A stretch of 64,000 nt of DNA, from contig CM055111.1 in assembly GCA_029204225.1 (NCBI GenBank), forward strand, positions 22,277,355 to 22,341,354, in the 5' to 3' direction. The notes under the pieces were generated by a model, which ran no database searches, had not been told where the DNA came from, and was given only the letters and a program-made list of their open reading frames with translations. A program made the position numbers and the translations under genes. Source of the stretch: Diphasiastrum complanatum. Lineage: Eukaryota; Streptophyta; Lycopodiopsida; Lycopodiales; Lycopodiaceae. Positions 61,191 through 64,000 of the stretch are shown one piece after another (the first letter of the stretch is position 1; every line of letters begins with the position of its first letter).

Positions 61191-62745
61191 ATGAAGCTAA
61201 AATCACTCTAATAACCTCTATTCCAAAAATGAAGCTCAATAGGCCGAGATCTACCATCTTAAACTCTTTTGCTAAAGCAATTTTTACATCTCTAATTCCA
61301 TCTAGATCTTTACCACTCAAGATACTGTCATCTACATACAAAACAAGAATAATGATCATGCCATCATGAAAACTTATATACAATGATGAATCATAGGCAC
61401 TTATTACAAAATTGATGGAAATGAGAAAAGAGTTTAGCCTAGAGTACCATGCTCTAGGTGCTTGCTTGAGCCCATAAAGGCTCTTCTTCAGAAAACACAC
61501 CTTTTCTTCATGTTTTGCCTTGATGAAGCCCTCGGGTTGCCTCATGTAGATCTCTTCATCGAAATAACCATTGAGGAATGCATTTGTGAAGTCAAGTTGG
61601 AATAGCTCCCAATTGAAGGTTGTAGCAAGACTAATAATCAACCTGATAGTAACAAGCTTAGCCACAGGAGCAAAAGTCTCATCATAATCAATGCCTTTGG
61701 TTTGTAGAAAACCTTCGACAACAAACTTAGCTTTATGCTTGCTTATTGATCCATCTTGATTATACTTCAATCTAAATACCCACTTGCAATCAAGAGGTTT
61801 CTTCCCTTGAGGAAGATCCACAAGATCCCAAGTATGATTCTCAATAAGAGCATCATACTCTACTTGCATAGCATCCATCCAACTTTTAGACTTACAAGCA
61901 TCTTCATAGCATGTTGGCTCATCTAACATTGAAATAAGAAAAGTGTAAGATGTGAAAGATGACGAGCCTTCCCTTTGATCACCTTGACCATCATAGGTGA
62001 GCCTCAATGGCTCGGATCTTGCCCTTGTAGATCTTCTTGGAGTTCTTGGAGTTCTTGCATCTTGAGGTGGATCCTCAAGTTCTTCTTCACTTGGAAGCTC
62101 CTCCTCCATCCTAGCATGATCCTTGGCATCAAGATGATTAGTAGCATTATCATCCAAATCACAAGCATGTCTTTCATAAAAAATAACATCCCTACTCACT
62201 ATCACCTTGCTAGTGATGGGATTGAAGACTCTATAACCTTTGCTATTCTCACCATATCCCACAAAGATGCCTTTGATGGATGTTGCATCATCCTTCCTTC
62301 TCTTATCCAAGGATTGGTGTACATAGCAAGTGGATCCAAAAGCTTTGAGATCCTTGAGATTGGGCTTCTCTCCAAATAGAGCTTCAAATGGTGTGATTCC
62401 TCCAATGGCTTGGTTTGGCAATCTATTGCACAAATAGTTAGCACAAGTTATTGCTTCACCCCAAAATGGTTTGGATAGAGAAGCATCTAGCCTTAAGGCC
62501 TTAGCACACTCACAAAGAGATCTATTTCTTCTCTCACTCACTCCATTTTGTTGAGAGGTGTATGGACATGACAACTCCCTCTTTATGCCATTAGAACTAC
62601 AAAATTCAATCAACTTATTGGAGATATATTCACCTCCATTATCACTCCTTAATACCTTAATCTTGGTACTAAGTTGATTTTCTACCAAAGTTTTGAACTT
62701 TACAAAAGAATCAAACACCATTGATTTTCTAGACAAGAGGTACAT
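61159..62745 (-). pseudogene. Copia element 10 integrase-RT frame (528 codons)
   Basis: In order: KVLRSDNGGEYISNKLIEFC (second integrase Asp), SQQNGVSERRNRSLCECAKA (catalytic Glu), KPFWGEAITCANYLCNRLPN, LKAFGSTCYVHQSLDKRRKD, GVNPITS-like linker with KVIVSRDVIFYERHACD, an acidic and basic linker, KSWMDAMQVEYDALIENHTW, LDCKWVFRLKYNQDGSISKH, DYDETFAPVAKLVTIRLIIS, LDFTNAFLNGYFDEEIYMRQ, SLYGLKQAPRAWYSRLNSFL and LYVDDSILSGKDLDG, which holds the RT Y-V-D-D box. The frame opens after a TGA that replaces an expected Trp, and ends in a frameshift after LSFIFGIEV. Confidence 0.85.
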
Positions 62746-63968
62746 TCAACAAAATCTAGAATAGTCATCAATGAAGATTACATAGTACTTGGCACCACCA
62801 TTAGACTCATGTGAAAACCTATGAACATCCGAAAGGATGAGTTCAAGAGGAGAGTTTGATCTTGATGTAGATCTTGAGAAGGGTAGTTTGTGAGCCTTGA
62901 GAGGCTGCATGCTTCACATCCCTTCCCACACTTTGACAAATGCTTGGGGAGTCCAACGGCAAGCTCCTTTGCAACCATAGATTCCATGGCTTTGTAGTTG
63001 GGGTGGCCCAACCTTTTGTGCCACAGTTCCACCTTTGATAACTCCATCTTTGCCAAGTTAACACTCTCCACTGCAACATTAGCATCAAGCTTAAACAATC
63101 TACCTTGCTTAAAGCCTTTGGCTATACATTCATCATTTCTAAGGATGGAACAAACTCCATGCTTAAATTGTACATCTAGGCCATTATCCATTAACTGGCC
63201 AACACTAAGCAAATTCTTGGTTAACTTAGAAACATAAAGAACATTATCAAGATTCATCCTTTTGGATGATCCCACATACAAGAGAATTGTTCCTATTCCA
63301 CTTATCTTACATTCTTGACTACTTGCAGTATAGATTGATCTATGTAAATCATTGTAAGAAAGTAAAGTGGAGAATATGTCCTTTTGATATGTCATGTGGG
63401 AACTAGCCCCACTATCAATCCACCAAGAATCATTGGTGTTGCTCTTGGATGATGGTGGTTTGTTGGAAATCATCAAGGATGACTCGTCATTCTCCTCCTC
63501 CTCCTGATGTGCAATGTTGCTTTGTTTGCTCTCTTGTGCCTTCTTCTTCTTGAGACATTCTGATGCAAAATGTCCTTTCTTTCCACAGAAAAAACATTTG
63601 TACTTGGACTTGTCTTTGATCTTGCCCTTTGAGCTTGAAGCCTCATCCTCCTCCTCGGTCTCCTTGAAGTGCTTCTTCTTGCCATTGGTCTTCTTCTTGC
63701 TTTTGAATGAGAAATAAGCTTTCTCATCACCATCCTGCAGAGAAATAGCATTTATTCTTGCATTGGTGTGCAACATCCTACACTCTTTAGATACTAATAC
63801 ACTGTGTAGCTTTTCTATAGTAGGCAAAGTGTCTTGGATTGCAAAGCTTTGGACCAAATTTGTAAAGCCACTCCCTAGACCATTGAGAACAATCTGAACA
63901 AGCTCACTATCTTGAATCTTCTCTCCAATGGAAGCTAACTCTCTATTGAGAGACTTGATTCTTAGCAC
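62746..63968 (-). pseudogene. Copia element 10 gag end, zinc knuckle, protease and pre-integrase
   Basis: In order: LRIKSLNRELASIGEKIQDS (gag), a Lys-rich stretch, zinc knuckle CFFCGKKGHFASEC, protease SWWIDSGASSHMTYQKDIFS (D-S-G-A site), VLYVSKLTKNLLSVGQLMDN, and pre-integrase VELWHKRLGHPNYKAMESMV with CGKGCEAC. A frameshift near 62908 moves into another frame that reads KAHKLPFSRSTSRSNSPLEL and VIFIDDYSRFC (first integrase Asp) before the TGA. The gag N-terminus lies beyond the window. Confidence 0.83.
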
Positions 63969-64000
63969 ATAATCTTGTGCACTCTCATCACTCCTCTTCA

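Larger units (their letters stand above)
60941..64000 (-). mobile_element. Copia element 10, nearly complete pol, continues beyond the window
   Basis: On the - strand it has gag C-terminus, zinc knuckle, protease, pre-integrase, integrase, RT and a truncated RNase H start in canonical copia order. Only a few lesions are seen: a frameshift near 62908, a W-to-stop at about 62746, a frameshift near 61190 and loss of RNase H at 60940. It is the best-preserved pol in the window. The 5' part lies to the right of 64000. Confidence 0.85.

Overview
The window is a transposon-dense piece of a large, repeat-rich seed-plant nuclear genome. One host gene is recognisable: a CAT9-type cationic amino acid transporter on the + strand (24087-57955). 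Its eight coding exons total 1,728 nt (575 aa) spread over about 33.9 kb, because intron 1 (about 13.5 kb) and intron 6 (about 17.6 kb) are filled with retrotransposons. The GT-AG introns, iMet- and tRNA-Asp-type primer binding sites, copia/gypsy lineages and L1-like LINEs are all typical of plants. The species cannot be named from the sequence.

Layout. 1-11600: a Ty3/gypsy array made of an integrase 3' end followed by three head-to-tail units, each an extra open reading frame plus an LTR (LTRs at 4381, 7780 and 10868). 11601-14070: 5' end of a copia element on the - strand. 14110-21887: a decayed gypsy element with a tRNA-Asp-type primer site, gag, protease, RT, RNase H and integrase. 21888-23410: 5' end of another - strand copia. 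23411-24086: presumed CAT9 promoter, with a G-box palindrome and a fold-back element. Intron 1 of CAT9 holds a complete but rearranged copia (24949-30013), a short - strand copia (30154-32220), copia fragments and a GAACCGT-rich fold-back (36675-36957). Exons 2-6 lie at 37857-40013. Intron 6 holds two LINE RT fragments, a minisatellite, a - strand copy of the extra-ORF gypsy element (about 44798-48762), a mosaic chromodomain gypsy element (48763-51058), a short copia with a perfect GAGAC target duplication (51443-54590) nested in an older copia, and a third LINE fragment. Exons 7-8 end the gene at 57955. 57956-60940 is mostly unassigned, and 60941-64000 is a nearly complete - strand copia pol running off the window.

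Most interesting points. (1) The gypsy family at 1-11600 and 44798-48762 carries, between pol and the polypurine tract, a reading frame of roughly 850-900 codons: a globular N-terminus, a Ser/Pro-rich linker, a coiled coil and a conserved C-terminal domain. I recognise no known family in it and see no membrane segment. (2) At 8516-8582 the primer site continues into 67 nt complementary to most of tRNA-Asp and then joins the middle of that extra frame. This looks like fossilised read-through of the tRNA primer by reverse transcriptase followed by a template switch, which would have created the short non-autonomous unit that is repeated here. Other oddities are an inverted integrase inside one copia, a 24-bp perfect inverted repeat at an RT deletion junction, and an 84-nt stop-free intron in CAT9.
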